This document shows, piece after piece, positions 56,898 to 59,367 of a stretch of DNA of 64,000 nt; within the stretch, counting starts at the first letter, position 1; the number at the start of each line of letters is the position of its first letter. The translations under genes and the position numbers were made by a program. This stretch comes from Conus ventricosus (taxonomy: Eukaryota > Mollusca > Gastropoda > Neogastropoda > Conidae). The notes below the pieces were generated by a model. The model worked only from the letters and a program-made list of their open reading frames with translations. It did not search any database and had not been told where the DNA came from. The stretch spans positions 61,941,968 to 62,005,967 of the forward strand of contig CM031604.1 in the NCBI GenBank assembly GCA_018398815.1. The letters run 5' to 3'.

Positions 56898-57049
56898 GCA
56901 TTTTCCACATGATGGCCAGTTTCAGTCTTTTTTCTTCTTCTTTTTCCTGCTAACTGTCATGTCATTGAGGTGTCTTTGATGATTGCAGACTGCAAGACCT
57001 CACCAGCAGTTTAGAGGAACCTGAGGTTTTCAGTGTACCACCTTCATAG
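1361..57049 (+). CDS. TBK1: TBK1/IKK-epsilon-like serine/threonine kinase, gene span (spliced, partly recovered)
   Basis: This is an IKK-related kinase; the family phosphorylates IRF/Rel pathway and autophagy-receptor substrates in the cytoplasm on scaffold platforms. Exons recovered by splice sites and family similarity: 1361-1456, 8039-8129, 9914-10004, 11652-11809, 14261-14371, 16146-16254, a doubtful 17655-17882 stretch, 40683-40812, 41812-41915, 42537-42666, 43533-43634, 52750-52802, 55063-55119 and 56989-57049. Catalytic [11 protein letters not shown] and GTEEYLHPD are intact. Phases match through the kinase C-lobe. Three pieces are missing: the N-lobe with the ATP-binding Lys, the start of the ubiquitin-like domain, and part of the scaffold helices. 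They may be divergent, short, or lost in the N gaps. Introns are packed with transposons. TBK1 versus IKK-epsilon cannot be separated here; invertebrates often have one or several such genes. Confidence 0.88.
1685..1806. repeat. (AC)n microsatellite in intron 1
   Basis: Alternating ACGC/ACAC run from about 1725 to 1806. Open frames through it are repeat artefacts (His-Thr repeats). Confidence 0.9.
1868..2070 (-). mobile_element. 5'-truncated SINE, same family as 8714-9097
   Basis: The reverse complement matches the 3' half of the tRNA-derived SINE at 8714-9097: both contain CTGAGAGTGTTG, CTGACCA, a GGCCTGG block, and TGTCATGCAGTCTC. The tRNA-like head is absent. Confidence 0.7.
2176..2370. 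repeat. Purine-rich low-complexity tract
   Basis: Long G/A-only stretches: a GGGGGGGGGAAGAAAAAA core, then GAGA runs, then G-runs at 2341-2365. No coding signal; could form triplex or quadruplex structures. Confidence 0.6.
2795..2860 (+). repeat. Isolated LINE 3'-tail fragment
   Basis: Carries CCTGATGTGGCCC, GCGGTCGGCTGGGCT and TTAAGCA, the same terminal block that ends the full LINE at 51764. No body of the element is seen upstream. Confidence 0.55.
3425..3615. repeat. T-rich low-complexity region
   Basis: Poly(T) runs broken by C-runs; no gene. Confidence 0.85.
3616..5150. other. Intron sequence without recognised content
   Basis: Part of kinase intron 1. I found no exon resembling the kinase N-lobe, no terminal repeats and no RNA gene. 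A short CCTCAGATTT duplication lies at about 4419-4452. Confidence 0.5.
5151..5240. repeat. Nested inverted repeats
   Basis: An outer pair, GGTATTTCAGGA (5151-5162) and TCCTGAAATACC (5229-5240), encloses an inner perfect 9-bp stem TCAAGAACC/GGTTCTTGA with a 6-base loop (5182-5205). Confidence 0.7.
5315..5414. other. Assembly gap (100 N)
   Basis: Exactly 100 N, a conventional scaffold-join length, so the true missing length is unknown. It lies where kinase N-lobe exons are expected. Confidence 0.99.
5560..5665 (+). mobile_element. SINE 3' end with (TGAAAC)n tail
   Basis: Shares CTTAGYGGATG, GTGTAGCGTATATG and the GAAACTGAAACTGAAAC tail with 61865-61966. The upstream part towards the gap is not recognisable. 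Confidence 0.6.
5942..6115 (+). repeat. Left (5') LTR of the deleted Gypsy element
   Basis: 174 bp, starts TGTTGGTAG and ends TAACA. It aligns over its length with 6659-6829; the shared GATTGTGAAGAGAG and GGAATAAAT blocks are the clearest anchors. GAATAAA-like sequence at about 6045 may be its polyadenylation signal. Confidence 0.85.
6116..6133 (+). other. Putative primer-binding site
   Basis: TGGTGGCAGCGCAATAG begins immediately after the LTR CA. TGG is expected opposite a tRNA CCA end; the donor tRNA was not determined. Confidence 0.6.
6179..6260 (+). pseudogene. gag-like start, truncated
   Basis: An ATG in the position expected for gag opens [19 protein letters not shown], then stops within about 30 codons. 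The next sequence is a LINE tail rather than gag. Confidence 0.45.
6262..6352 (+). mobile_element. LINE 3' tail inserted inside the Gypsy remnant
   Basis: From GACTTGTGAGTTGATTTTAA through GTGACAGCCCTGATATGG and ATAAGCAACATT to a CCTTA-type end, this matches 16858-16941 almost base for base. It is therefore a roughly 90-bp 5'-truncated copy of the LINE represented by 45811-51764. Confidence 0.8.
6375..6536 (+). pseudogene. Gypsy reverse-transcriptase fragment
   Basis: An open stretch of 53 codons ends in TAA. It reads [26 protein letters not shown] and [19 protein letters not shown], which lines up with the family's DPRPLN...LPTLDDV...FSKLDL..FWH palm segment. The first catalytic Asp of KLDL is replaced by Ile here (KLIV), so the fragment is dead as well as short. 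Confidence 0.8.
6659..6829 (+). repeat. Right (3') LTR of the deleted Gypsy element
   Basis: 171 bp, TGTTGATAG to CAACA, preceded by the polypurine tract GAGGAAAGGGAGA. It differs from the left LTR by many substitutions, so the insertion is old. Confidence 0.85.
6835..8038. other. End of kinase intron 1, nothing recognised
   Basis: Contains a GT-rich stretch (7150-7210) and a CT/T-rich stretch (7255-7300). No N-lobe exon could be found. The intron ends with a pyrimidine-rich acceptor at 8030-8038. Confidence 0.5.
8039..8129 (+). CDS. TBK1: Kinase exon: catalytic loop (HRDIKPGN)
   Basis: TTCCAG acceptor, GTGAGT donor. It reads [20 protein letters not shown] then ILRSITKEG and ends with two bases of the next Met codon. 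HRD carries the catalytic Asp and KPGN is the TBK1-type catalytic loop. It starts one base into a codon, so an upstream exon ending with one extra base is required but was not found. Confidence 0.93.
8714..9097 (+). mobile_element. tRNA-derived SINE with 12-bp target duplication
   Basis: The head has RNA polymerase III-like boxes: TGGTTAGCGTCGCAGACTC (A box) and GGTTTGATTCCC (B box). A roughly 250-bp unrelated body and an A-rich tail follow. AAGTAGTTTCTG flanks it at 8702-8713 and 9098-9109. It lies in the sense direction within a kinase intron. Confidence 0.88.
9367..9406. repeat. C-run followed by (CA)n
   Basis: About 24 cytosines then a short CA run. Confidence 0.9.
9914..10004 (+). CDS. 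TBK1: Kinase exon: DFG and activation segment
   Basis: TTTCCAG acceptor and GTAAGC donor. Completes Met, then [18 protein letters not shown] and [15 protein letters not shown] is the metal-binding motif. The Ser before LVGTEEYL aligns with the activation-loop serine of human TBK1 (Ser172). Ends in phase 0, which joins exactly to the next exon. Confidence 0.95.
10720..11539. mobile_element. Non-autonomous DNA transposon (MITE-like) with TA duplications
   Basis: Perfect 13-bp inverted ends, CCGTAAAGTTCGG (10720-10732) and CCGAACTTTACGG (11527-11539), are bordered by TA on both sides (10718-10719, 11540-11541). Subterminal ATAAGCCGCA-like repeats occur in both ends (about 10754, 10800, 10819, 11464, 11481 and 11514). 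No transposase frame is present. TA duplications suggest the Tc1/mariner-pogo group, but the family was not confirmed. Confidence 0.85.
11652..11809 (+). CDS. TBK1: Kinase exon: C-lobe (HPDLF ... [15 protein letters not shown])
   Basis: Starts [20 protein letters not shown], continues [21 protein letters not shown] and ends with two bases of Met. Aligns with HPDMYERAVL and [20 protein letters not shown] of human TBK1. Donor is GTAGGT. Confidence 0.95.
11936..11986. repeat. (GT)n microsatellite
   Basis: GT dinucleotide run in the kinase intron. Confidence 0.9.
12134..12546 (-). mobile_element. tRNA-derived SINE, second family, with 12-bp duplication
   Basis: On the minus strand the head reads GCCGGATAGCTCAGTTGG (with a short internal duplication of AGCTCAGTTGGTAG), then GGGTTCGAATTTCGG, clear A and B boxes. 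The far end is an (AAAG)n-type tail. GATGATGATAAC flanks it at 12122-12133 and 12547-12558. A second full copy is at 62601-63006 and a headless piece at 53018-53175. Confidence 0.9.
12559..12931 (+). mobile_element. 3' end of an L2/CR1-type LINE
   Basis: A frame at 12599-12703 reads [20 protein letters not shown] then [10 protein letters not shown] and a stop, the signature C-terminus of L2/CR1 LINEs. The 3' untranslated part ends AAGCGCTCTATAAATATCC followed by (ACATT)n at 12911-12930. The SINE at 12134 sits at its upstream edge, so the LINE may continue left of it. Confidence 0.8.
12932..14260. other. Intron sequence, no gene
   Basis: A-rich and CT/GT-rich stretches, including a (CTGT)/(CT)n run at 13840-13970. 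No exon or transposon boundary recognised. Confidence 0.5.
14261..14371 (+). CDS. TBK1: Kinase exon: C-lobe, [11 protein letters not shown]...
   Basis: Acceptor TGGGCAG, donor GTAGGT. After completing Met it reads [20 protein letters not shown] and [17 protein letters not shown]. Matches the TBK1 MYKIITGKPSGAISGVQ...W segment. Ends two bases into Gly. Confidence 0.92.
14560..14900. repeat. Interrupted (CA)n/(CACG)n array
   Basis: Low-complexity ACAC/ACGC runs; the long overlapping frames here are His/Thr or Cys/Val artefacts. Confidence 0.9.
14988..15060 (+). repeat. G-run array, (GTGTGGGGGGG)n
   Basis: Seven or more runs of at least six G on the + strand, spaced by TGT, in a kinase intron. 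Confidence 0.9.
16146..16254 (+). CDS. TBK1: Kinase exon: end of kinase domain
   Basis: Acceptor TATCCAG, donor GTGAGG. Reads [20 protein letters not shown] then [16 protein letters not shown], aligning with GLQVLLTPVLANILE...CWGFDQFFAET of human TBK1. Ends in phase 0. The ubiquitin-like domain should start in the next exon. Confidence 0.93.
16396..16941 (+). mobile_element. 5'-truncated I/Jockey-type LINE copy with 15-bp duplication
   Basis: Sequence parallels 51236-51764, the 3' end of the full LINE, and ends ATAAGCAACATTACCTTACC. It is flanked by CTGTCATCGTATTCA (16381-16395) and CTGTCATCTTATTCA (16942-16956), one mismatch in 15. It is about 545 bp, in the sense direction of the kinase. 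Confidence 0.87.
17655..17882 (+). CDS. Possible ubiquitin-like-domain exon(s), frame problematic
   Basis: From 17655 (after GGCAG) a frame reads [24 protein letters not shown] up to a GTGAGT at 17728. From 17757 (after CTACAG) another reads [15 protein letters not shown] and [20 protein letters not shown] up to a GTGAGA donor at 17883. The second resembles the family's xxPIF/PLF strand plus linker after the ubiquitin-like domain. The 29 bases between are too short for a normal intron, and both frames have a TGA there, so either only one piece is real or bases are missing. Confidence 0.4.
18166..18335. repeat. (GT)n array
   Basis: GT runs broken by GAATGAG; a long pure run at 18224-18278. 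Confidence 0.9.
18515..18765. repeat. (CA)n array
   Basis: CA runs, purest at 18690-18752. Forms an opposite-orientation partner to the GT array 200 bases to the left. Confidence 0.9.
18780..19262. other. Intron sequence, no gene
   Basis: AT-rich unique-looking DNA up to the Gypsy insertion; nothing recognised. Confidence 0.5.
19267..19417 (-). repeat. 3' LTR of the Gypsy element
   Basis: Minus-strand sequence starts TGTTTGCATGTTCATTC and follows a polypurine tract (AAAGAGGGAGA at about 19418-19428). Confidence 0.85.
19748..20080 (-). CDS. Gypsy polyprotein C-terminal segment
   Basis: Reads [34 protein letters not shown] and RRNRRMTPK. This is the region after the integrase core, where a barrel-like domain binds DNA or chromatin (the GDxVxV.. 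type fold). Same strand as integrase, frameshifted from it. Confidence 0.75.
   Translation of the reverse strand: MTADYNRRHNVVAPEDLFPGVNVWVPDLQKEGTVIKQHEAPRSFIIKTSDGGLVRRNRRMTPKMHLPNNPLSLDAPPIHGAFMPVPRSPPFPDVRPCATTSPVPRGTGPS
20271..20846 (-). CDS. Gypsy integrase (frame broken at the end)
   Basis: 191 codons. The N-terminal zinc-binding HHCC module is visible as [14 protein letters not shown]...CPECTKH. The catalytic core shows [22 protein letters not shown] and [13 protein letters not shown], giving the first two acidic residues of DDE. The frame leaves the family consensus soon after [14 protein letters not shown], where the third (Glu) should be, so a frameshift lies there. Confidence 0.9.
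   Translation of the reverse strand: MTVHDGLLMKGQRLVIPSSLRHDILSHLHDGHQGILKTKENACNSVWWPSITKDIEAMVKTCPECTKHRKARTEPMKGTPFPDRPWQRAAADFFHHDGKIYLLVIDYYSRDVEITLIPNSTTAEVTIARLKKVFSRHGIPDILVTDNGPQFASSDFASFATTWGFDQVTSPPHYPSPTAKLNVPCRPSRTS
21193..21681 (-). CDS. Gypsy RT thumb and RNase H
   Basis: Starts in the RT connection ([20 protein letters not shown]) and continues into RNase [48 protein letters not shown] and VETDHKPLV. The usual D-A-S start reads S-A-D-S, and the conserved Glu and Asp are present. Confidence 0.92.
   Translation of the reverse strand: MEMRQPENIGDVRRFLGMVNQLMKFVPNLADKSKPLRDLSTQRRCMDLGPRPAEAFDSLKEDLTSSETLALYHPERDTVVSADSSSFGLGAVLLQRQNDGHEPVAYASRSLTKTEKRYAQIEKEALAIVWSLEHWADLLIGKDFHVETDHKPLVSTALYQTH
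21682..22270 (-). pseudogene. Gypsy reverse-transcriptase core, frameshifted
   Basis: Pieces in three frames cover the palm. Near 22190 the [19 protein letters not shown] region is seen. At about 21880 the catalytic [11 protein letters not shown] segment lies on the minus strand, and about 21760 holds [10 protein letters not shown]. The order and strand fit, but no single frame spans the domain. Confidence 0.75.
22676..22939 (-). CDS. Gypsy aspartic protease segment
   Basis: An 87-codon frame with [13 protein letters not shown], the DTGA catalytic motif of retroviral-type proteases, followed by a strand segment. Lies between the zinc knuckle and RT as expected. Confidence 0.88.
   Translation of the reverse strand: MKEVQQDELSDQDEDGYFIGGVHDKHPSGTDPGWHIKLKIGSLDFTWCIDTGAQVSVMPANVFKPAFGQLRPPDRRLLGQATSHWMS
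22917..23213 (-). CDS. Gypsy gag C-terminal part with zinc knuckle
   Basis: [14 protein letters not shown] at 22956-22997 is a CX2CX4HX4C knuckle (residues 73-86 of this frame), which binds nucleic acid in Gag. Overlaps the protease frame, so a frameshift separates or joins them. Confidence 0.88.
   Translation of the reverse strand: MREMTRSELASSKTAAVDAVSRARPGLDGERRGPPRQEGQATTPGGQSTLTTADTATENTPLARPMPSSRSICRKCNKRGHFAVICRSSAFREGSPTR
23210..23763 (-). CDS. Gypsy gag N-terminal/capsid part (two frames)
   Basis: The likely start is the ATG at 23763 ([20 protein letters not shown]), with a frameshift near 23600 into a second frame. That frame contains [38 protein letters not shown] and KLVFTCHD, typical of retrotransposon capsid helices. 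The start lies 35 bases inside the 5' LTR. Confidence 0.85.
23798..23947 (-). repeat. 5' LTR of the Gypsy element
   Basis: Minus-strand sequence begins TGTAGCATGTTCATTC and ends ACAGTAGA, followed by TGGTTTTAGAAGC, a candidate primer-binding site. Confidence 0.85.
23952..24462. repeat. Long compound (CA)n array
   Basis: About 510 bases of CA repeats with ACAG and CCA interruptions, immediately next to the Gypsy element. All frames through it are artefacts. Confidence 0.95.
24463..24786. other. Unassigned sequence between CA arrays
   Basis: Moderately GC-rich, no long frame, no splice-bounded similarity to the kinase. Nothing recognised. Confidence 0.4.
24790..25095. repeat. (TG)n-rich array
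   Basis: TG repeats with TGTTTG and TGTATG variants, opposite in strand composition to the CA arrays on both sides. Confidence 0.9.
25300..25755. repeat. (CA)n array
   Basis: Long, purest at 25400-25535, broken by CATGCATGCACA-like sequence at 25553-25680. Confidence 0.95.
25755..26793 (-). mobile_element. CR1/L2-like LINE, 3' part (left piece of a split element)
   Basis: A minus-strand frame at 26007-26567 reads [67 protein letters not shown] and so on, the thumb and C-terminus of CR1/L2-type reverse transcriptases. The far right edge encodes ADDSLYI. Nearly identical to 59368-60408. It ends abruptly at 26793 and resumes at 37046. Confidence 0.92.
27349..28060 (+). pseudogene. L1-like ORF1 protein, frameshifted
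   Basis: Starts [20 protein letters not shown], then a coiled-coil-like stretch ([20 protein letters not shown]). A frameshift near 27500 leads to an RRM-like block, [17 protein letters not shown] (around 27640-27690), the equivalent of the IRIxGIPE motif of L1 ORF1p. At 27870-27980 the C-terminal-domain block [18 protein letters not shown] is visible. ORF1 proteins of this class trimerise and bind element RNA. At least two frameshifts prevent a full product. Confidence 0.8.
28061..33084. other. Long low-complexity interval between ORF1 and ORF2 of the L1-like element
   Basis: GT arrays at 28192-28290, 29262-29370, 29880-29922, 30958-31110 and 31500-31588. CT tracts at 29550-29660 and 30238-30272. 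GC alternations lie at 30181-30196 and 30515-30572, T-rich runs at 31808-31890 and 32238-32338, and C-runs at 31711-31737 and 32757-32772. No convincing gene. Whether this belongs to the LINE or is a further insertion is unclear. Confidence 0.6.
33085..33800 (+). pseudogene. L1-like ORF2 endonuclease domain, broken
   Basis: The ATG at 33085 opens [20 protein letters not shown], containing the N-terminal Asn/Gln strand of APE-type endonucleases, and YCLQDTHL, where the catalytic Glu of the family (LQET/QEx) reads Asp. GDWN (around 33490-33505) and RSDHS (33754-33765) give later catalytic residues. [20 protein letters not shown] is the usual TWxx...SRIDFIL segment. Stops and frameshifts at about 33220-33500 break it. 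Confidence 0.85.
33801..36700 (+). pseudogene. L1-like ORF2 RT and C-terminal region, heavily decayed
   Basis: A-rich coding-like DNA on the + strand with many stops. Fragments resembling the FDKVYFD and KVLxNRI... blocks of L1 RT appear around 34610-34900, but no frame runs more than about 70 codons and I could not place the catalytic ADD box. Frameshift density is high, from age or uncorrected indels. Confidence 0.6.
36701..37047 (+). other. 3' UTR and poly(A) of the L1-like element
   Basis: T-rich stretches, then unique sequence, then ATTAAAAACTG and about 35 A. The A-run marks reverse transcription from a polyadenylated RNA. Confidence 0.75.
37046..38800 (-). mobile_element. CR1/L2-like LINE, 5' part (right piece of the split element)
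   Basis: Minus strand: [12 protein letters not shown] at about 38700-38740, [16 protein letters not shown] at 38620-38670, [11 protein letters not shown] at 38400-38420 (endonuclease), ANELSEVY and EKPF-type RT blocks at 37600-37700, then [20 protein letters not shown] and IRLFADDS at 37050-37164. FADD is cut by the L1-like insertion. The endonuclease N-terminus is missing, so the copy was already 5'-truncated at about 38800. Confidence 0.9.
38833..38882. repeat. (GT)n microsatellite
   Basis: GT repeats abutting the LINE truncation point. Confidence 0.9.
39320..40385 (+). pseudogene. Tc1-like transposase, broken into frames
   Basis: Starts [20 protein letters not shown] then [20 protein letters not shown], a paired helix-turn-helix DNA-binding domain. 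Later VVFSDEVRF (first-strand Asp pair near 39761), FQQDNARP (about 40039) and [18 protein letters not shown] (about 40120-40175) give the DDE core of the Tc1/mariner family. At least three frameshifts separate these. Terminal inverted repeats could not be identified by eye between 38890 and 40640. Confidence 0.85.
40683..40812 (+). CDS. TBK1: Kinase-gene exon: coiled-coil scaffold helix
   Basis: After GGACAG, it reads [40 protein letters not shown] and FEQ, then a GTGAAG donor. Predicted amphipathic helix with Leu/Phe/Met heptads, matching the scaffold/dimerisation region position of TBK1. Starts one base into a codon and ends in phase 0, which fits the next exon exactly. Confidence 0.8.
40835..41238. 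repeat. (GT)n array with GTTTAAGGAGAGAGATGG units
   Basis: GT runs alternate with a repeated GTTTAAGGAGAGAGATGG block (about 40905, 40940, 40988 and 41026), a higher-order repeat. Confidence 0.85.
41386..41790. repeat. Degenerate minisatellite, unit about 73 bp
   Basis: Six partial units, each starting near CTTATCAGCCAATCCACAC, at about 41386, 41459, 41532, 41587, 41661 and 41731, containing GGTTTACTGTCTTTTGACA. Ends about 20 bases before an exon acceptor. Confidence 0.8.
41812..41915 (+). CDS. TBK1: Kinase-gene exon: [16 protein letters not shown]...
   Basis: Acceptor TTTGCAG, donor GTAAGG. Reads [20 protein letters not shown] and [24 protein letters not shown] corresponds to the LQDIDSRL motif in the TBK1 scaffold domain. 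Ends two bases into a codon and fits the next exon. Confidence 0.8.
42049..42107. repeat. (GT)n microsatellite
   Basis: GT run in the intron. Confidence 0.9.
42466..42512. repeat. (GA)n microsatellite
   Basis: GA run 25 bases upstream of an exon; it replaces much of the expected pyrimidine tract. Confidence 0.9.
42537..42666 (+). CDS. TBK1: Kinase-gene exon: helical segment [14 protein letters not shown]...
   Basis: Acceptor TTGACAG. Reads [20 protein letters not shown] then LKKVHRQIQ, a charged helix. I chose the strong GTGAGT donor at 42667; an earlier weaker GTTTAT donor after CAG (42625) would drop the last 14 codons. With either, the exon ends in phase 0, which does not fit the next exon I found, so a small exon is probably missing. 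Confidence 0.7.
43533..43634 (+). CDS. TBK1: Kinase-gene exon: [19 protein letters not shown]...
   Basis: Acceptor TTTGCAG, donor GTAAGT. Reads [20 protein letters not shown] and [14 protein letters not shown] in the only open frame. Resembles the helical C-terminal coiled-coil region of TBK1-family proteins. Requires two bases from the preceding exon. Confidence 0.7.
43648..43756. repeat. (GT)n array
   Basis: GT runs directly after the donor site. Confidence 0.9.
43757..44335. other. Intron sequence left of the gap
   Basis: No exon, repeat boundary or RNA gene recognised. Confidence 0.4.
44336..44435. other. Assembly gap (100 N)
   Basis: Second 100-N scaffold join, inside the kinase gene between coiled-coil exons. 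Confidence 0.99.
45065..45220. repeat. Degenerate short repeats with CATTTTCAxACA core
   Basis: Five spaced copies of a CATTTTCA(A/G/T)(A/G)CA(A/G)GGGA-like motif about 30 bases apart (near 45072, 45108, 45131, 45163 and 45203). Confidence 0.55.
45485..45543 (+). CDS. Weak candidate small kinase exon
   Basis: Between GGCAG and AG|GTTGGT one frame reads [19 protein letters not shown], helix-like. The donor is poor and the phase does not match the preceding exon, so this is only a candidate for the missing coiled-coil exon. Confidence 0.2.
46543..47880 (+). pseudogene. LINE ORF1 (Gag-like) with zinc knuckles, frameshifted
   Basis: Begins in a basic stretch ([16 protein letters not shown]), then [20 protein letters not shown] and [20 protein letters not shown], the RRM-like domain of Jockey/I ORF1p. 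After a frameshift near 46940 it continues [20 protein letters not shown]. Zinc-binding residues follow: a first knuckle at about 47153-47200 split by a one-base shift (TGC TTC AGG TGC start), then CGICC and [10 protein letters not shown] at about 47213-47295. A Pro-rich C-terminus ends near 47880. Binds element RNA. Confidence 0.85.
47932..51230 (+). pseudogene. LINE ORF2: endonuclease, reverse transcriptase, RNase H (frameshifted)
   Basis: ATG at 47932: [20 protein letters not shown] is the endonuclease N-terminus, and [11 protein letters not shown] at about 48328-48360 its Asp/Asn motif. The RT begins with [12 protein letters not shown] near 49290 and [14 protein letters not shown] at about 49400. 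The catalytic FVDD box is at 49943-49954, and the [13 protein letters not shown] block near 49850 is split by a frameshift. RNase H starts [14 protein letters not shown] at about 50815. Numerous single-base shifts break the frame, but every domain is in order. Confidence 0.88.
51831..52180. other. Intron sequence right of the LINE
   Basis: C-runs at 51817-51836, otherwise unremarkable; no exon recognised. Confidence 0.4.
52183..52230. repeat. (GA)n microsatellite
   Basis: Pure GA run. Confidence 0.95.
52395..52538. repeat. (GT)n and (GA)n stretches
   Basis: GT run at 52399-52435, then AGAG and TGTG short runs. Confidence 0.85.
52750..52802 (+). CDS. TBK1: Kinase-gene exon: short C-terminal segment
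   Basis: Acceptor TTTTCAG, donor GTAAGT. Two frames are open. [17 protein letters not shown] uses phase 0 in and two bases out, and joins the next exon perfectly. [17 protein letters not shown] fits the exon at 43533 but then fails downstream. I prefer the first; this implies one missing exon between 43634 and 52750. Confidence 0.65.
53018..53175 (+). mobile_element. 3' half of second-family SINE
   Basis: GGAGTATGGCTGCCTTAATG, GGGATAAAAAA and GGGAGTGTCTGCAGGAGTAT match the reverse complement of 12134-12260. The tRNA head is missing. Confidence 0.8.
53195..53611. repeat. Minisatellite, 15 units of 28 bp
   Basis: Unit TTGATGCTGTATGTTTTCAG plus CACACTGG, nearly identical across 15 copies, with the first two and last units divergent. 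Each unit contains TGTATGTTTTCAG, which looks like a 3' splice acceptor. Confidence 0.97.
54470..54835. repeat. Highly degenerate array of AGTTTTGACAAGATTTT-like units
   Basis: About eight loosely spaced copies of a (G)AGTTTTGACAAGATTTT motif, 40-55 bases apart (e.g. 54472, 54570, 54594, 54616 and 54706), in AT-rich DNA. Confidence 0.55.
55063..55119 (+). CDS. TBK1: Kinase-gene exon: [19 protein letters not shown]
   Basis: Acceptor GTGTTCAG, donor GTGAGT after GAGCA. In this frame the C-terminal heptads ([15 protein letters not shown]) run unbroken into the last exon, which is why the frame was chosen. Confidence 0.8.
56857..56896. repeat. (GT)n microsatellite
   Basis: GT run about 90 bases upstream of the last exon. 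Confidence 0.9.
56989..57049 (+). CDS. TBK1: Kinase-gene last coding exon and stop
   Basis: Acceptor GATTGCAG. Completes Gln then reads [19 protein letters not shown] and TAG (57047-57049). The coiled coil continues from the previous exon and ends in a short acidic tail, like the TBK1-family C-terminus that binds adaptor proteins. Confidence 0.82.
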
Positions 57050-58885
57050 GCCAGGGAACTACGTCCTCAGACAACTGGGAAATTGGGATGTGTAATAGAC
57101 TCTGTAAATATGTAAATAGAGGCATGAGATTGAGATCATGAATCAGGACTATTCAAATCAGGGCTGCATTGGAGACAAAAATGAAATGTTTATGCGGCAG
57201 GGGAGTGAAAGCTTCTTTGTGAGGTTTTTCAGAAGTGTAAATGGAAGGCTCGCGTGATGGAAGTGATTAAATTTAGGATTAAAAGAAACTGATATCTGGT
57301 CCTAAAGTTGTGATAGTGTTGTTGACATAGAAATTACAGAGCTGCAGATCATCGTTAAAATGCTTTTACGGGTGCAACTCTGAAAACGACCACAGTTAAG
57401 ACCAGTTCCTTGGTAACAATGTGGATGACTGAAGAGATCAGTTTTAATGCTGAAAATCATACATAAATTTCTTTTTTTTTCCCCTTTTTTTGGTGGCATA
57501 AGTTTTAAGCAGTTTTATATCTATAATGAATATTACTGTCCTTTGCCCGTAGGTCATAGGGGCATCATGGTGGAATCTCCACAGTCCTGTGTTCAGTCAT
57601 GTGCGACAGGCTAGAGGAATTGTAATCGGTCCAGTCCTCTGTGTTGTGCATTCAGGTCCTTAGGATGTTAGCACTGTGTATCAGTAAAGTAAGTTTCCTT
57701 TGTTACATGAAAAATGTTCTGTGTTGGATGCTATACCCATCACAAGTTTAACTGCCTCTCACTATGCCTTTAACTGCAGTGTTGTTAGTCTACAAGAAAG
57801 AACTGTGTATAACCACAGTGTTGTTAGTCTGCGAGAAAAAACTGTGTGTTGGTAGCTGGACAAGCAAATGTTATGTACAGATTTCCCCAGATTGTCGCTC
57901 ACATGTGCACCACCCCCTACCCCCTCCCAAAAAAACAACAACAAAAAAAGGTTAGTGTTCCACCAAATCTTTAAGCGCCTTTGTGACTCAGTTTGTGGGG
58001 AAGAACCAGTGATTAAGCTTCGGCACAATGCCATTGAGTGGCATCTACAAAATGTGAAATAACTTTCTTTATTGTTTGTCAGTAAGGATGATGATCATGG
58101 TGCTAAGAAAATCCAGCCCGGCTCAAGACTGCACGACCATGTTATCAGTTGGATGGAAAAGCAATAGTAGTAATAATTATGTACATATAAACAAGAAATA
58201 AGTATTTTCTTAAAGACTCTGCATTTAATTCAATCTTTATGTTTTTACTGTTTGCCTTTTATAAAGAGCAAACGTTTGAGATCAAATTGTGTGTATAAGT
58301 TCAGTTCTTGTACATATGTGTCCTCTTCTGCTACCTTTGCCAGTGTTATTAACTGACTTTGAAAAAAACATCACTGTTCTGGAGAGGAGGGTGGGAGGGA
58401 AATCACTGTTCTTGGGGGATTATCTATATATTGTTAACATGGCAATATTGATAGAAGCTGTCTTGAAAAACAAATTTTCTTTTAACAGATTCATGTTTTT
58501 GTTGTCTGCCTTAGAGATTATGGTCATGCTTGCACCTATGTCTGTTGGTTTTGTCTAACTCTCAACAAGATTGTGCAAAAACAAAATGATGTTGACGAAA
58601 CGTAGTGGAAAGATGAACTGTGGCTAAAGGGCCGACCCATTACAGTTTGGTGCAGAGCTGTGGCGCAGGTCTGAATGAAAAGGTGGATCTGTTCAAGCTT
58701 TGTGGAGGTCTGCACTCTCCCATATTCTTTCTAGTTGGTTTATGGGTTGAAATATTATCATTCAACTCTTTTTTTTTTTACTAAAAGGTTTGTACTCAAA
58801 AACATAGTCATGCACAGATGAGTAGAAAGCCGTTGCAACTGTCTTTTTGTTAACTGCAAATGTATTTTCAATGGAATCACTTGGA
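57050..58885 (+). other. Probable 3' UTR and downstream sequence
   Basis: Follows the stop codon. No clear AATAAA polyadenylation signal was located with confidence. A roughly 46-base direct duplication with CAGTGTTGTTAGTCT lies at about 57776-57850. No further gene recognised. Confidence 0.45.
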
Positions 58886-58945
58886 TTTCACATGTGGCCC
58901 TTTGCGGTCGGCTGGGCTATAAGCAACATTATCTTATCTCGTCTT
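58886..58945 (+). repeat. Isolated LINE 3'-tail fragment
   Basis: ATGTGGCCCTTTGCGGTCGG, CTGGGCTATAAGCAACATTA and TCTTATCT match the terminus of the LINE at 45811-51764, with no body upstream. Confidence 0.7.
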
Positions 58946-59367
58946 ACTTGGATTTCACAAAAACAACAACAAAACAACAAAAAACTATATAAGAGTCCAT
59001 GTTTATAGATATAAAATAGATTTAAAACGTTTTGATGATTTATGCATGCACAGAATTCATTCTGGAGCATTTGAGTGACCTACCATATAAATATGTATAT
59101 ATTACGCAGCAGGAAAGATGTTCCCCAGGCTGACATTGTGATAATAATTTTTATCTGTATTTCGGAGTGTAGTTGATAGCAAAGGTCTTTATTATTCCTT
59201 TGGTGGTGTTATCATTTTGATATTCTCACCGCAGCAGATGTGTTTTAAAGAACCAGGTGGGGGTATTCTGTGCATCTTTTCCTAGTATGAGCTGAGACTT
59301 TGCTTTCATGCGAGTCCATCACACAGACTTTAATTCAAAATGTACTGAATATTTGCATTAGTGATTC
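58946..59367. other. Intergenic sequence, nothing recognised
   Basis: AT-rich, ends in a (CTT)n run at the start of the next LINE copy. Confidence 0.4.
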